From a virus, in the IMG/VR virus record IMGVR_UViG_3300035659_000011, positions 1-62,793 of that record: a stretch of 62,793 bases of DNA, one strand, 5' to 3'. A program made the position numbers and the translations under genes. Every line of letters starts with the position of its first letter. Position 1 is the stretch's first letter. The notes under the pieces are model-generated. The model was given only the letters and a program-made list of their open reading frames with translations. It was not told the DNA's origin and searched no databases. This document shows positions 43,035-51,931 of the stretch, one piece after another.

Positions 43035-43264
43035 GATTGCATTTCCTTTTCAAATTCAATCGCATCCCATAAAACCAGCCCACACAAATAAAGTGACTCT
43101 AACAACGTCATAATACAACAATATACTATAATAAAGACACTGTGATTAACAGTAACAGCTATCAAACTTGCAACCCATAATGCCATGATTGTTAGTGATA
43201 AAATTGTTCGAAACGGTGCAACGAAAAGCGGTCGACAGGTTCTAAAAAATTTGTCTTTCATCAT
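43031..43264 (-). CDS. two-span membrane protein, 77 aa
   Basis: Two hydrophobic spans (TILSLTIMALWVASLIAVTV and FIIVYCCIMTLLESLYLCGL) are separated by a very short polar turn, with a basic N-terminus (DKFFRTCRP). It would insert in the inner membrane as a hairpin. Coupled overlaps on both sides place it in the helicase operon. The function is unknown. Confidence 0.65.
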   Translation of the reverse strand: MMKDKFFRTCRPLFVAPFRTILSLTIMALWVASLIAVTVNHSVFIIVYCCIMTLLESLYLCGLVLWDAIEFEKEMQS

Positions 43265-44892
43265 TTACCCTTTGAAAATTGACACGCTTCTATGAACCAG
43301 TCAGGCAAAATACTTCTATTACGTTGAATGAATCCTCTAGCACCACTGTCAAAGATATATGCTGTTCCCCAGTCTTCTTCTGATCTAAATATCCGGCCAT
43401 AACTTTGTACTAATGTCAAACAAGTTTGCCAATTGTACCAGTCAGGATCAATCGCCATCCTTCTAGATACTTGCTTATCGCCAAGGTATAGATATGGTAT
43501 CTTAACTATTACTTCCCATCGAGCCAAATCATCTTTAAGATCAAGACCTTCTGTCATTGATGGTGACACAAGTACGCTTGGTTCATCTGACAACATGAAC
43601 TTCTGTAGCATTTTCTCACGAGTCAATGTATCATGAAATATCAATCGAGAGTCTTGAAGATTTTCTTGTATATAATTTGCAATTTTATACGAGTGACAAT
43701 GAATTAATCCTCGCTCGTTCTTATGATAGTTTAGTGCTTTCTTCAAGTCATTAACAATTTCAGGTAATGTGTCGTTAATGTTAGCCATGTTCATGTAGCC
43801 AGAGTTAGTGAAGAATATCTTTCGATTTTCTGCTGGAAATGTTGACGGTACTCGAATAAAGGCAGCTTCGTCAGGTTCAATGCCTAAACTATGACAAAAA
43901 CTCTTTTTGTCAAGAATAGTAGCTGACAGATATAATCGTTGTTGACCATACTTTAATAGGCAATCAGGTGCAAACATGTCAATTGTCAATGGTCTGAAAG
44001 CTATCCGTTTCATCTTTAGCTTTTCAGTTTTTTCAACTGTGAATACCCATTCTACAGTGCCAAGAGTATTCAAAAACGTCGTCATTCGCCGATAAAGTCT
44101 ATCAATATCTTCAACTTGAGATACTAATTCTGTCGCTTCGCCTGATAATTTCTTAAATTCATGAGATACTCGATCAATACCAACTCTATATCGATTCAAC
44201 GTGTCTAGTTCTGCATTTTTCTTACCCAATATCGTCTTTACTTGTTCAATATTGTCTTTCATCCACACTTCATACTGTTCCAGTGACTCATATGTCGGTA
44301 TTGACACTGGATATCCAGCACGCTTAAACATGAATTCAGACAGCAGAAACTCAACCTGACCCATCAACTCGCTTTCAAGTGAATGCGCTTCGTCGCATAT
44401 CAGCAGCTTACGTTCTCCAAATGCTTTGCTTGGATCGCAATCAGTGACGTTCAAAAAATATGAATAATTCATCAGTGCTATCTGTGCTGCTATCGTTCGC
44501 TTTTTTGCAATTTGATAAAGGCACGTGCCATCTTTATAGCATTGCTTTTTTGCAGGTTCATAACACTCATTGCACATTGTAGGTTCGCCCAAAAATGTAC
44601 ATTCATAATTGCCTCGACCCTTCATCACAGATATTCTAGGATCTTCAGTAAAATCTTTAGTATATTGATCTTGCAAAATCTTTTGTGATGTAAGACAATA
44701 AGAATTCTCAGACCACAATCCACATGCAATAGCTACCGGAGACTTTCCTGATCCTGTAGGCATCTCAATGATAATGTCTTTGACACCATCAACAAGACAT
44801 TGCTGTATTTTATCAATAGTCTCTCGTTGATGAGGTCTATATGAAGGGAATAAGAAAAAGTCAGTTATGTTTTTTTGATCAAATCGTACCAT
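43261..44892 (-). CDS. DinG/XPD-type superfamily 2 helicase with Fe-S motif
   Basis: Helicase motifs are present: Walker A (EMPTGSGKSPVAIA), Walker B (LLICDEAHSLE), a C-terminal LVSPSMTEGLDL and QSYGRIFRSEEDWG. Between motifs I and II there are cysteines (YECTFLGEPTMCNECYEP, KQCYKDGTC) that match an XPD/DinG iron-sulphur domain. It would unwind DNA with 5'-3' polarity, like T4 Dda/XPD families. It is followed directly by a 3'-5' exonuclease gene, so the two may act together as in DinG-exonuclease fusions. Confidence 0.92.
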   Translation of the reverse strand: MVRFDQKNITDFFLFPSYRPHQRETIDKIQQCLVDGVKDIIIEMPTGSGKSPVAIACGLWSENSYCLTSQKILQDQYTKDFTEDPRISVMKGRGNYECTFLGEPTMCNECYEPAKKQCYKDGTCLYQIAKKRTIAAQIALMNYSYFLNVTDCDPSKAFGERKLLICDEAHSLESELMGQVEFLLSEFMFKRAGYPVSIPTYESLEQYEVWMKDNIEQVKTILGKKNAELDTLNRYRVGIDRVSHEFKKLSGEATELVSQVEDIDRLYRRMTTFLNTLGTVEWVFTVEKTEKLKMKRIAFRPLTIDMFAPDCLLKYGQQRLYLSATILDKKSFCHSLGIEPDEAAFIRVPSTFPAENRKIFFTNSGYMNMANINDTLPEIVNDLKKALNYHKNERGLIHCHSYKIANYIQENLQDSRLIFHDTLTREKMLQKFMLSDEPSVLVSPSMTEGLDLKDDLARWEVIVKIPYLYLGDKQVSRRMAIDPDWYNWQTCLTLVQSYGRIFRSEEDWGTAYIFDSGARGFIQRNRSILPDWFIEACQFSKGK

Positions 44893-45401
44893 TATCGTAA
44901 CCCCAGCGATGTTTTCATTGTAATAAATGCTTCAGCATTACCTTTAGCATCATCAACTGGATTGTGAGTATGTCTAGTTACTCGCAGATGTTTGAAACTT
45001 GATCTCATGTCTTTCATCATACCTTTGTACAATGACCCTAGATTCGTTGAACTATAACCAAAAGGGTTATTATTTGTAAAATGATGGAAATACCAATTAA
45101 TGAATTGCCAATCATATCCATTGTTATCTGATATGAACATTGGCCGATCATTACTATTTAGTCTCAGCCATTCTGTAAATTTCAACATCACTGAAGAAGG
45201 ATCTGCAAACGTTAGAGTCTTTTCACGAGAAAATCCGCTGATAGCTAGAGCTTCTGGAATCCATTTTTCAGAAATAGGTTTCAATTCTGAATAAAATGTC
45301 TTAGTTAAACCTGGTTCAACAATAACTGCTCCAAAACAAATCATCGAATAGTCTCCCGGAATTGGACCGTCAGATTCTACATCAACCATAACATAACTCA
45401 T
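44892..45401 (-). CDS. DEDDh 3'-5' exonuclease (DnaQ-like)
   Basis: The acidic sites are MVDVESDGPIP (Asp, Glu), SDNNGYDWQFI (Asp) and RHTHNPVDDAKGNAEA (His, Asp), giving the DEDDh set. It is a stand-alone domain of 169 residues and could proofread for the split DNA polymerase, which lacks an obvious proofreading domain. Its stop overlaps the helicase start. Confidence 0.88.
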   Translation of the reverse strand: MSYVMVDVESDGPIPGDYSMICFGAVIVEPGLTKTFYSELKPISEKWIPEALAISGFSREKTLTFADPSSVMLKFTEWLRLNSNDRPMFISDNNGYDWQFINWYFHHFTNNNPFGYSSTNLGSLYKGMMKDMRSSFKHLRVTRHTHNPVDDAKGNAEAFITMKTSLGLR

Positions 45402-45410
45402 TCGAACCGC

Positions 45411-45632
45411 CTATCCAAAATCATGAAAGAATGCCACTGCTTTTGCGCTTTTCAGTTTATAAAATGCACCGTATCTATCATCAGTACAAATTTTAGCCAA
45501 TACATAAGGTTTATGACAATCAGTTCTTTTCTCAATCTTCCAGTCTGTTTTATAGCCCATTGCAAAATAATATTGAATCAAGTTATCATCTTTAACTCGA
45601 TTGTGAGATCTTATCCACTTTCGTGTCGTCAT
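45411..45632 (-). CDS. hypothetical protein, 73 aa
   Basis: The basic protein starts MTTRKWIRSHNRVKDDNLIQ, with CTDDRYGAFYKLKSAKAVAF in the second half. It overlaps the glycosyltransferase stop as ATGA. No motif is recognised. Confidence 0.6.
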   Translation of the reverse strand: MTTRKWIRSHNRVKDDNLIQYYFAMGYKTDWKIEKRTDCHKPYVLAKICTDDRYGAFYKLKSAKAVAFFHDFG

Positions 45633-46735
45633 TCTTGCGTCTTAAAAATATGAATAAGCTTTTTCATCACGTTATTAATGTCAAACAATTCTAACTTGTC
45701 AATATTTTCATCTAACAGTTCTTGTCTCTTCTCTATTCTCATCTCATTCAACATATTAACTACTTGTATCAAATCATAAGAATCTGATACTATGAGGTCT
45801 TTGTTTACAAATTGTTCAATGCCTCGCTGTTCTTTAAGACCAATAGCAATGACTCCATTTGCAGCAACTTCATGAATTCTCTGAGTTATATGACAATGAT
45901 CAGCGTAATTACTTTTACATAACAAAACTGTTGATAGACATTGTCGGTAGATATTACCCATTTCTCTTGGTAACACACGGTTAGCAAATTTGATACATGG
46001 AAAATTTGCATCATTACGTTTTGCTATTTCAGGATATTTTATCCAGTTACCAACAAACAACACTTGATGAGGATACTTAAATGAGAAGGGATTGATATAC
46101 TTGTAGACTTGCTCATCACGCTCATATTGAGAACCTACATAACCAATCAAGTGTTGGTAATGTTTGTTAACTCTAGTACCTTTGATTGATTGTAAATCAC
46201 ACGGAAACAATAGAGTTTTACGAATGAAGTGTTGCGTGATTGGGTAGATAGCAGGTGACAAAATTTCAATTTGGTAGGGCCATTTACGATTTGATTTTAA
46301 CCATAGTTCATCTATATCAGTTAGCTTTTCATCCTTATCCCAGATTATGATTCGAGTAGATGTCTTAATGTAATGTTCAAGTAATTCATTTTGTCTATCA
46401 TAATCTGGAGTATAATTACTACTTGTCTTACTAACATTGTGATTTCGACCAGGAATTATCCAACGCCATTCAAGAAATAAAATGTCAATGTTTGGAAAAC
46501 CAATATCATATTGAAGCTTACACAACGTCTGCCTTTGCATATTGAAATATTCTTTGTCTTGTGAAAACAATGGCTTGTTAAGATCATCAACATCTCGATT
46601 TTGTTGTAACCAGACAATGTCGTAGTTTTCATTTAAAAGATGTTCAATGAGTAAAGCTCTAGTAAGACGACCGCCGTCAGGAGAATCTACGACTCCGTCG
46701 CCAACAAAACCCCAAGCTGAATAACCAATTTTCAT
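45629..46735 (-). CDS. glycosyltransferase-like protein (CgeB-type)
   Basis: The 368-residue protein shows a GT-B-like layout: an N-terminal strand MKIGYSAWGFVGDGVVDSPD, a middle LIGYVGSQYERDE strand, and the donor-side HITQRIHEVAANGVIAIGLK, similar to CgeB/GT4-type proteins. The acceptor is unknown. Addition of sugars to phage DNA bases or to host surface is possible. A second, GT2-type enzyme lies at 61167-61919. Confidence 0.7.
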   Translation of the reverse strand: MKIGYSAWGFVGDGVVDSPDGGRLTRALLIEHLLNENYDIVWLQQNRDVDDLNKPLFSQDKEYFNMQRQTLCKLQYDIGFPNIDILFLEWRWIIPGRNHNVSKTSSNYTPDYDRQNELLEHYIKTSTRIIIWDKDEKLTDIDELWLKSNRKWPYQIEILSPAIYPITQHFIRKTLLFPCDLQSIKGTRVNKHYQHLIGYVGSQYERDEQVYKYINPFSFKYPHQVLFVGNWIKYPEIAKRNDANFPCIKFANRVLPREMGNIYRQCLSTVLLCKSNYADHCHITQRIHEVAANGVIAIGLKEQRGIEQFVNKDLIVSDSYDLIQVVNMLNEMRIEKRQELLDENIDKLELFDINNVMKKLIHIFKTQE

Positions 46736-46768
46736 GATTGATTAGTCCTATAGATTTGCAACGATTGG

Positions 46769-47113
46769 TCAGTAATTTTTGTCGTGAACGCGTTGAACGT
46801 TCTTTTTATTTTTGTCAACGAATGCTGCAATAAGATCTTCAGCATTCATCCCCCAACAGCAGGCCAAGTTGATTACAAAATGTTGAATATCGGCTACTTC
46901 TTCTCTAACATTCTGAATGTTGACAGGCTTTTTTGTTTTCTTATATGTCTTGAAATTTATCTCCCTTAACAACTCGTGAGTTTCTTCAGACAAGTACAAT
47001 ATCATGTCTCGTGTGTATGTTTCTTTTTCATCAATTGTCATTTTATCAAAATCGTGACCATGCAGTAATTGAAGGTTCTTTTGTAAATCAAATAGTGTTT
47101 GAAGGTCTGCCAT
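46769..47113 (-). CDS. MazG-like all-alpha NTP pyrophosphatase
   Basis: The MazG metal motif is visible: YLSEETHELLREIN, then about 20 residues later VREEVADIQHFVINLA, and a C-terminal KNKKNVQRVHDKNY. At 114 residues it resembles dimeric dUTPase/dCTPase-type enzymes. It would cleave a dNTP to dNMP. A dCTPase or dUTPase role is inferred from context. Confidence 0.85.
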   Translation of the reverse strand: MADLQTLFDLQKNLQLLHGHDFDKMTIDEKETYTRDMILYLSEETHELLREINFKTYKKTKKPVNIQNVREEVADIQHFVINLACCWGMNAEDLIAAFVDKNKKNVQRVHDKNY

Positions 47114-47625
47114 TATGCCACCTTGACGTCATCTATTTTTAAGTTAGTGTATATTGCTCTATTGAAAATTTGAATCTCTATATTTAACGTGTTTATGTCT
47201 TTGATATCGATAACTCGTCCAGATAAGCCTTTACAATGGCCACCGACAATCTCAACCATATCACCAATCTTATACTTAAAAGCACTACTGATTTTTATAT
47301 TCCCTGCAATTGCTCTAACGACTTCCATTTCTTCGTCTCTAATATATAAAGCGTGGCCCAAGCCCAAAAATCTCATTACAAAGCTGACTTCGAGTACTGC
47401 TGATTGAATATCACTGTCGAGATTGGCACGGATGAATAAATAGCCAGGGTAGACAGTTATATTGCGAACGATTTTTTTGCGGCGAACTTCGTAGATTTCT
47501 TTTGCAGTAGGTAGCAGTACTTCATCAATTTTTTTATCTTCTACTAATGATCTGAGTCTATCTGCAATATAAAATTCTTTTCCTTGGACGACAAAAAGCG
47601 CATACCATTTAGAATTTTTAATCAT
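47113..47625 (-). CDS. nusG: NusG/RfaH-like transcription factor
   Basis: An NGN domain is followed by a KOW domain. SKWYALFVVQGKEFYIADRL is the NGN opening, YPGYLFIRANLD the core, and KIGDMVEIVGGHCKGLSGRV the KOW motif. Length (170 aa) is normal for NusG/RfaH. It could help RNA polymerase read through terminators on phage operons. It lies next to a phage sigma factor (47664) and MazG-like enzyme. Confidence 0.92.
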   Translation of the reverse strand: MIKNSKWYALFVVQGKEFYIADRLRSLVEDKKIDEVLLPTAKEIYEVRRKKIVRNITVYPGYLFIRANLDSDIQSAVLEVSFVMRFLGLGHALYIRDEEMEVVRAIAGNIKISSAFKYKIGDMVEIVGGHCKGLSGRVIDIKDINTLNIEIQIFNRAIYTNLKIDDVKVA

Positions 47626-47663
47626 GTTGAATTTTTGACAAATTTCGCTCCTTGATTTACGAA

Positions 47664-48464
47664 CTAAATTGCGACGAGTCGCTTATCTGCTACCAAATCA
47701 AATTCTTCAATTGTCTCGTGCCTTATTTTCTTTATCGCTCTGGCAATCTTTCGCTTTTTAATTGCTGATATAGTGGGTTCTGATTTATTGTACTTTTTTG
47801 CTAATTCTTTACCAGTAATAAGACCTTGGATGTCACTTCTTATGAATATGTCATATTGCATTGGTGTCAATTCTTTTTTACATTTGTTCAATATAGCCTC
47901 TGCAATCACTGCTTCATCTTCTGATATATCATCAACTTTGTCAGCTATTATATCACTTAAAGTGGCTCCAGAACTATCATCATTGTTAACCGGTTTACTT
48001 AAACTGTCAGTGAAATAATGAGGACTTAATCTTTTAGTCACTTTTTTACCATTTGCGTCTTCAACACAAATTTCAACCGTGCGCTTTTTCTTGCGAAGTT
48101 CAACGAGGACTCTGTTTACAGTCTTTTCAAGTGCAGTATACATGTATGTAGAAAATTTAGTGCAAAAACTGAAATCAAACTTTTCTGACATAGCTTTATA
48201 TAGACAGCATAAACATCGTTGGTATAGATCATCTTCATTATAAATATCAAAACCATGTCTGGACTTTGATATTCGCCACCGTACATACTTCCTAATGACA
48301 GTATCCCATGAAGCTTTAGTTTCATTTTCTCTTTTGCGCATTAGCAACGTCTTAAATATCTGTACTCTCTTAGAATCTGTAGTTTGAGGACTTCGATATT
48401 GAGCAATTAACTGCTCATCAGTTATATAAGTAGGTTTAGAAACCGTAGCGGTTGAATTTAACAT
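47664..48464 (-). CDS. sigma-70-family factor
   Basis: Region 2 is clear (NEDDLYQRCLCCLYKAMSEK, then FDFSFCTKFSTYMYTALEKT), and region 4 has an HTH (MQYDIFIRSDIQGLITGKEL; KKYNKSEPTISAIKKRKIAR). A very strong AAGGGGGG site precedes ATG 48464. It probably redirects host RNA polymerase to phage promoters. Together with NusG (47113) it forms a transcription block directly downstream of the primase. Confidence 0.88.
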   Translation of the reverse strand: MLNSTATVSKPTYITDEQLIAQYRSPQTTDSKRVQIFKTLLMRKRENETKASWDTVIRKYVRWRISKSRHGFDIYNEDDLYQRCLCCLYKAMSEKFDFSFCTKFSTYMYTALEKTVNRVLVELRKKKRTVEICVEDANGKKVTKRLSPHYFTDSLSKPVNNDDSSGATLSDIIADKVDDISEDEAVIAEAILNKCKKELTPMQYDIFIRSDIQGLITGKELAKKYNKSEPTISAIKKRKIARAIKKIRHETIEEFDLVADKRLVAI

Positions 48465-48473
48465 GAACCCCCC

Positions 48474-48572
48474 TTACAAACGAAGTGAAGTATTGTGGAT
48501 GGGTTTTGTGGTAGGAATTGCTAAAGCTAAAATTAACAGGCACCTAATGCTATATAAATAAATTAGAAACAT
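48474..48572 (-). CDS. possible small hydrophobic peptide, 32 aa
   Basis: The frame from ATG 48572 (MFLIYLYSIRCLLILALAIP) gives one hydrophobic span and a short polar tail in the space between primase and sigma genes. The ribosome site is weak (AAAAGG about 14 bases away). The peptide could be real or chance. Confidence 0.3.
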   Translation of the reverse strand: MFLIYLYSIRCLLILALAIPTTKPIHNTSLRL

Positions 48573-48591
48573 TCCAAAAGTACATACCTTT

Positions 48592-49728
48592 TCAAAATAA
48601 ATTTGCATCACTGTTGTCTGAATCAGCAAAGTATTGAGCAAACTCTTCTCTAGTGCACTCGTCAGGATCTTTGTTCGGCGGTAAAACAATATTGTATACA
48701 TCTACGCGATTATATAAGCTATCTTTGATAGCCTGTGCTGACTCTTGCCCTGCATTCTTAGCTTTACCAATGTCATTGTCTAGTGCAATGTAAATTCTAT
48801 CAAATTGCTTGAGCAGCAAAGATCTATTATGTGCGCTCAGTTTCGTGCCGCATAGTGCAACAGCGTTGAATCCCCAAGCAAACAACCTCATACAATCAAA
48901 AACACCCTCAACTAAAATAACATAATCTTTACCTGTCTGTACTGCATTATCGTAATTAAACAATAAATGCTGTATCGGAGAACCATAAATAATATTACCC
49001 TGCAACACTCCATTTACTTTGTCAAACACTGGTGGATACAAAATCTTCTTACACTCATATTTACTCTTCAACTCAGCTATCTCAGTAACAGTCAACTTAT
49101 CCTTCTTAGCTTGACTCAATATCTTTAACCACGTATTTGCTTTGCCTGTCATATCTCTAGCAGCAAAAGACATCACTCGATTGTTTACCGTTATCGGTAT
49201 GATTAACCTATCTTTGTAATATCCACTTACTGCGTATTTCAGATTCCATAATTTTATCATCTGATGACTAACACGCTTCTTAACCTTAATAAAATGTAAT
49301 GATGCATCTTCAAATTCTGGATACTTACTAAAATCAATCTCTATATATTCTACTTTTTTATGCTCAATACCCTCTTCATTCAAAACATCATTCAACTCAT
49401 CTATCACGTTATCTATCTGAGTAACTTCGTCACTCTCATAACCAATCATCTTCTTAACAAATTCTATAGAAGCTCCAAATGATTTCAAACTCTCTAACTC
49501 TTGCACTAGCTTGAAAAAATTTCGACCACCACAAACATAACAATTATATATCATCTTATCTATATTAAAACTTGCAGATGGTGAACTATCTTTATGTCCT
49601 GGCAATATACAGCACATTCTAAGTTCATTACCACAGTTATTAACTTTAGCATGATAATGCTTAAAAAACTTATTTAAGTCGACCTTTTTGTAGATCTTTT
49701 GTAATTCTGCTTTAGAATTGTAGGCCAT
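48592..49728 (-). CDS. dnaG: DNA primase (CHC2 zinc finger + TOPRIM)
   Basis: The zinc finger is in the first 80 residues (CCILPGHKDSSPSASF, then YNCYVCGGRNF). TOPRIM motifs are LVEGVFDCMRL and YIALDNDIGKAKNAGQ. No helicase domain is fused. I use ATG 49728 (MAYNSKAELQKIYKKVDLNK); a TTG 39 bases upstream is possible. It makes primers for the phage fork. It is the first gene after the 370-base gene-free region. Confidence 0.9.
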   Translation of the reverse strand: MAYNSKAELQKIYKKVDLNKFFKHYHAKVNNCGNELRMCCILPGHKDSSPSASFNIDKMIYNCYVCGGRNFFKLVQELESLKSFGASIEFVKKMIGYESDEVTQIDNVIDELNDVLNEEGIEHKKVEYIEIDFSKYPEFEDASLHFIKVKKRVSHQMIKLWNLKYAVSGYYKDRLIIPITVNNRVMSFAARDMTGKANTWLKILSQAKKDKLTVTEIAELKSKYECKKILYPPVFDKVNGVLQGNIIYGSPIQHLLFNYDNAVQTGKDYVILVEGVFDCMRLFAWGFNAVALCGTKLSAHNRSLLLKQFDRIYIALDNDIGKAKNAGQESAQAIKDSLYNRVDVYNIVLPPNKDPDECTREEFAQYFADSDNSDANLF

Positions 49729-49767
49729 GCTATTATCTAAATCAATCTTGTTATTGAAGATAGACAA

Positions 49768-50140
49768 CTATTATTATAAAGAATTAAATATTTAATTATA
49801 CGAGTTTTTGACCATGTATTTAGCTCGTCAGATAAGCGACTAAAGGATATTTTGAATAAATCTATTTGTCTGCTGTCTAATATATAAATTTTAAGTATTA
49901 TCATTAATCTCGTTGCGAGATTAAATATTCTCAGTATAGTTTACAATAATCGTCTTTGTTAGCAACATTGTGCAATTATATTGTTAATTATTAGTTATAA
50001 TATCAATTAACAGTTTAACTATCGCCAAGCAGATGAAGATATTTTCTTGAAGAAGATTACAGACAACATTAAGCATTATTGTTACTAATAAGATAATTAA
50101 AAATAAATTTTAGTGAAACGCGTATATAGCTCGACAGAAC
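49768..50140 (-). other. gene-free AT-rich region upstream of primase
   Basis: No gene is seen in these about 370 bases. The stretch is very AT-rich. It contains a perfect 16-bp palindrome AATTAAATATTTAATT (49782-49797) and a hairpin AATCTCG-TTG-CGAGATT (49906-49922). It separates a terminator from the primase, sigma and NusG genes, so it must contain their promoter. An origin is possible, but no repeated iteron was found. Confidence 0.5.
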
Positions 50141-50176
50141 AAAAAAACGGCCGCCAACTTCTTACGATTAGCGGCC
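50141..50176 (-). terminator. intrinsic terminator
   Basis: Minus-strand GGCCGCTAA / TTGGCGGCC (9 bp with a G-U), a 12-base loop, then a run of seven T. It ends the transcript of 50209-50541. Confidence 0.9.
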
Positions 50177-50208
50177 TGTGCGGAAAACTGACCTTGCGCA
50201 ACGAACAA

Positions 50209-50541
50209 TCATACATCCATAGTATCTTTAGTATAGTCAATACCCTGAATGTTCTGAGTCTTCAAATATTCATAACATTGCTTAATCTGATTAACTCCTT
50301 GAGCATTCAATACATCAGTTGAAAAGAACTTCTGCATATCATCTCCAGATATCTGCGGCAAACAAAAAGTCATAACTGGACTTTTGTCTGCACATTTTGC
50401 AGCTTCATCTTTATAAATCGCAACTTCAATCAATATACGATTATCTTGACCATTACGAATTGTATTAGTCGCAACAACCTTATGATATGCATCTGCCACT
50501 ACAATGTCGCTCTGTAACGTAATTGCTTTCTTAATAGCCAT
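50209..50541 (-). CDS. hypothetical protein, 110 aa
   Basis: A strong TAGGAGGATGAT site precedes ATG 50541 (MAIKKAITLQSDIVVADAYH). The beta-rich protein looks like small phage proteins of unknown role near structural genes. It is the last gene of its transcript, before the terminator at 50141-50176. Confidence 0.65.
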   Translation of the reverse strand: MAIKKAITLQSDIVVADAYHKVVATNTIRNGQDNRILIEVAIYKDEAAKCADKSPVMTFCLPQISGDDMQKFFSTDVLNAQGVNQIKQCYEYLKTQNIQGIDYTKDTMDV

Positions 50542-50557
50542 ATCATCCTCCTATGGT

Positions 50558-51178
50558 TTATGAACGATAAAGACCATTCTTATTTATATATTGCAAAACT
50601 TCTGGTTGCAAATTATTCTTAAGAAACTCGATATTATTTTGTTTCACTGCCATTCTTATATTTGTTGACGAAATTTCAGGTATATCTGCATCTTCTAAAT
50701 AAACATGAGGATATTTCAAATACCAATTAACTTTAGTATCTCTAGTCTCACTTTTTCTAGGAACAACTATAAACCTAACAATGTTTATCAATTCTTCATA
50801 TTTAGACCATTTATCAATTGTATTGGCATTGTCCATACCAATAACAAAACTAAACGCATGAACTTTTCCTAATTTTGTTTGTAATTGTTTAGCTACTAAT
50901 ATCGTTTCGCCAGAAAAATTGCTCCAGCCTTTTATAGGATTAGCGCACACGATTTCAAACGTCGATAATTTCAACCTGATATCAATACCAATAGCCAACT
51001 TGCACATGTTTAATCGATCTTCAACCGGTGCCATCACTTTACCAAATCGATGTTTGAAGCACGGCATGAACCATACTTCATCTACTAGTCCAGTTGCTAA
51101 TACTCGATCAGCAGTTTTGACATGACCCACAGTGATCGGGTCAAACGCACCGCCAAGAATAGCTACATTTGTTTTCAT
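50558..51178 (-). CDS. nadD: NadD-like nicotinate-nucleotide adenylyltransferase
   Basis: The HxGH-type nucleotidyltransferase signature is LGGAFDPITVGHVKTADRV, and the C-terminal PEISSTNIRMAVKQ matches the ISSTxIR motif. The enzyme (206 aa) would join a nicotinate or nicotinamide mononucleotide to ATP, making the NAD backbone. No ribosome site is visible. Its ATG may be reached by coupling with the exon upstream (TGA overlapping ATG), or in one frame may be fused to it. Confidence 0.85.
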   Translation of the reverse strand: MKTNVAILGGAFDPITVGHVKTADRVLATGLVDEVWFMPCFKHRFGKVMAPVEDRLNMCKLAIGIDIRLKLSTFEIVCANPIKGWSNFSGETILVAKQLQTKLGKVHAFSFVIGMDNANTIDKWSKYEELINIVRFIVVPRKSETRDTKVNWYLKYPHVYLEDADIPEISSTNIRMAVKQNNIEFLKNNLQPEVLQYINKNGLYRS

Positions 51179-51207
51179 AATAAGAATTTGAAATAATGGA
51201 GATGGAG

Positions 51208-51672
51208 GGACACATAATCTACAATTTTCATTGTAGTGTGGACTATCTCTTTATCCATTGGTTATGGATAACGGGCGCTAATAGAGGTTTATTGATTGAG
51301 TTTCTCACCTCTTAGTCTCTGCACCTTCTGACTTACAACTGTCCTCTTCGGTCAGCTTGGCTCAGGGTTATCATGTCATTTCTGATTTAGAGTTCCCTGA
51401 ATTCACCCGTTTTTCATTAGTCATTACTGACCAATGCGACCATTTTGTTAATCGAACCCTCGTCCAGAATGCAATCCGTAACAGCTACTACATGTTTATC
51501 TGGTTCTACAAAGCGCTCTCATTCAATACTCAGAACCAGCAAGTTTCATAGATGAGAGCCGTAGATGTAATTTCGGTCACCTTCTCTACTACGATTCGGT
51601 TACCCTATCCACATATGAATTGTCAGACTCTAACTGCTGTGGCTCCATCAGAATCTTAGTTGCTTTTAATTA
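51208..51672 (-). ncRNA. group I intron (no ORF)
   Basis: The minus strand holds group I core elements: TCAGGGAACTCTAAATC (51384-51400), CCTGAGCCAAGC (51355-51366), GGTGCAGAGACTA (51313-51325) and GATAGTCC (51240-51247), with the last two pairing as P7. A terminal hairpin CTACAAT-GAAA-ATTGTAG (51219-51236) fits P9. The 5' border is placed after the Ala codon at 51673, because the intron opens with TAATTAAAAGCAAC. AGCAAC pairs with exon GTTGCT as P1, but with a U-A pair instead of U-G. The 3' end is approximate. Confidence 0.8.
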
Positions 51673-51867
51673 AGCAACAGCTGCAACCGGCATCGCCATT
51701 TCGCACATTGCAGCGAACTGCATAGCGAAACGGATTCCGGCATTAACTGTTTTGGCAGTTAAATTTCGACCGGTATTTTTAGGAGGCCAACGATCATCCT
51801 CCACATGCAACTGTGACTTCACACAATCTGTCGAAAACCAGGTCATCCCCATAATTTCAAAGAACAT
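51673..51867 (-). CDS. 5' exon of an intron-interrupted small gene
   Basis: The exon starts at ATG 51867 (MFFEIMGMTWFSTDCVKSQL) with AAGG about 9 bases upstream, and reads 65 codons to VAAVA at the splice site. The unspliced frame stops at once in the intron. After the intron, codons for VSLHLHYFKFLL end in a TGA overlapping the nadD ATG, a plausible 3' exon. The Ala/Met-rich end (FAMQFAAMCEMAMPVAAVA) is unlike known families. Confidence 0.5.
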
Positions 51868-51931
51868 GAATATCAACCTTATCAATCAATTAATCAAGCC
51901 ATATATCGATGTAACTCATCATAAAGACCTC

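Noticed and set aside
51357-51551. Plus-strand open frame of 64 residues in the intron
   Set aside because: It lies antisense to the group I intron core and shows no coding signature.
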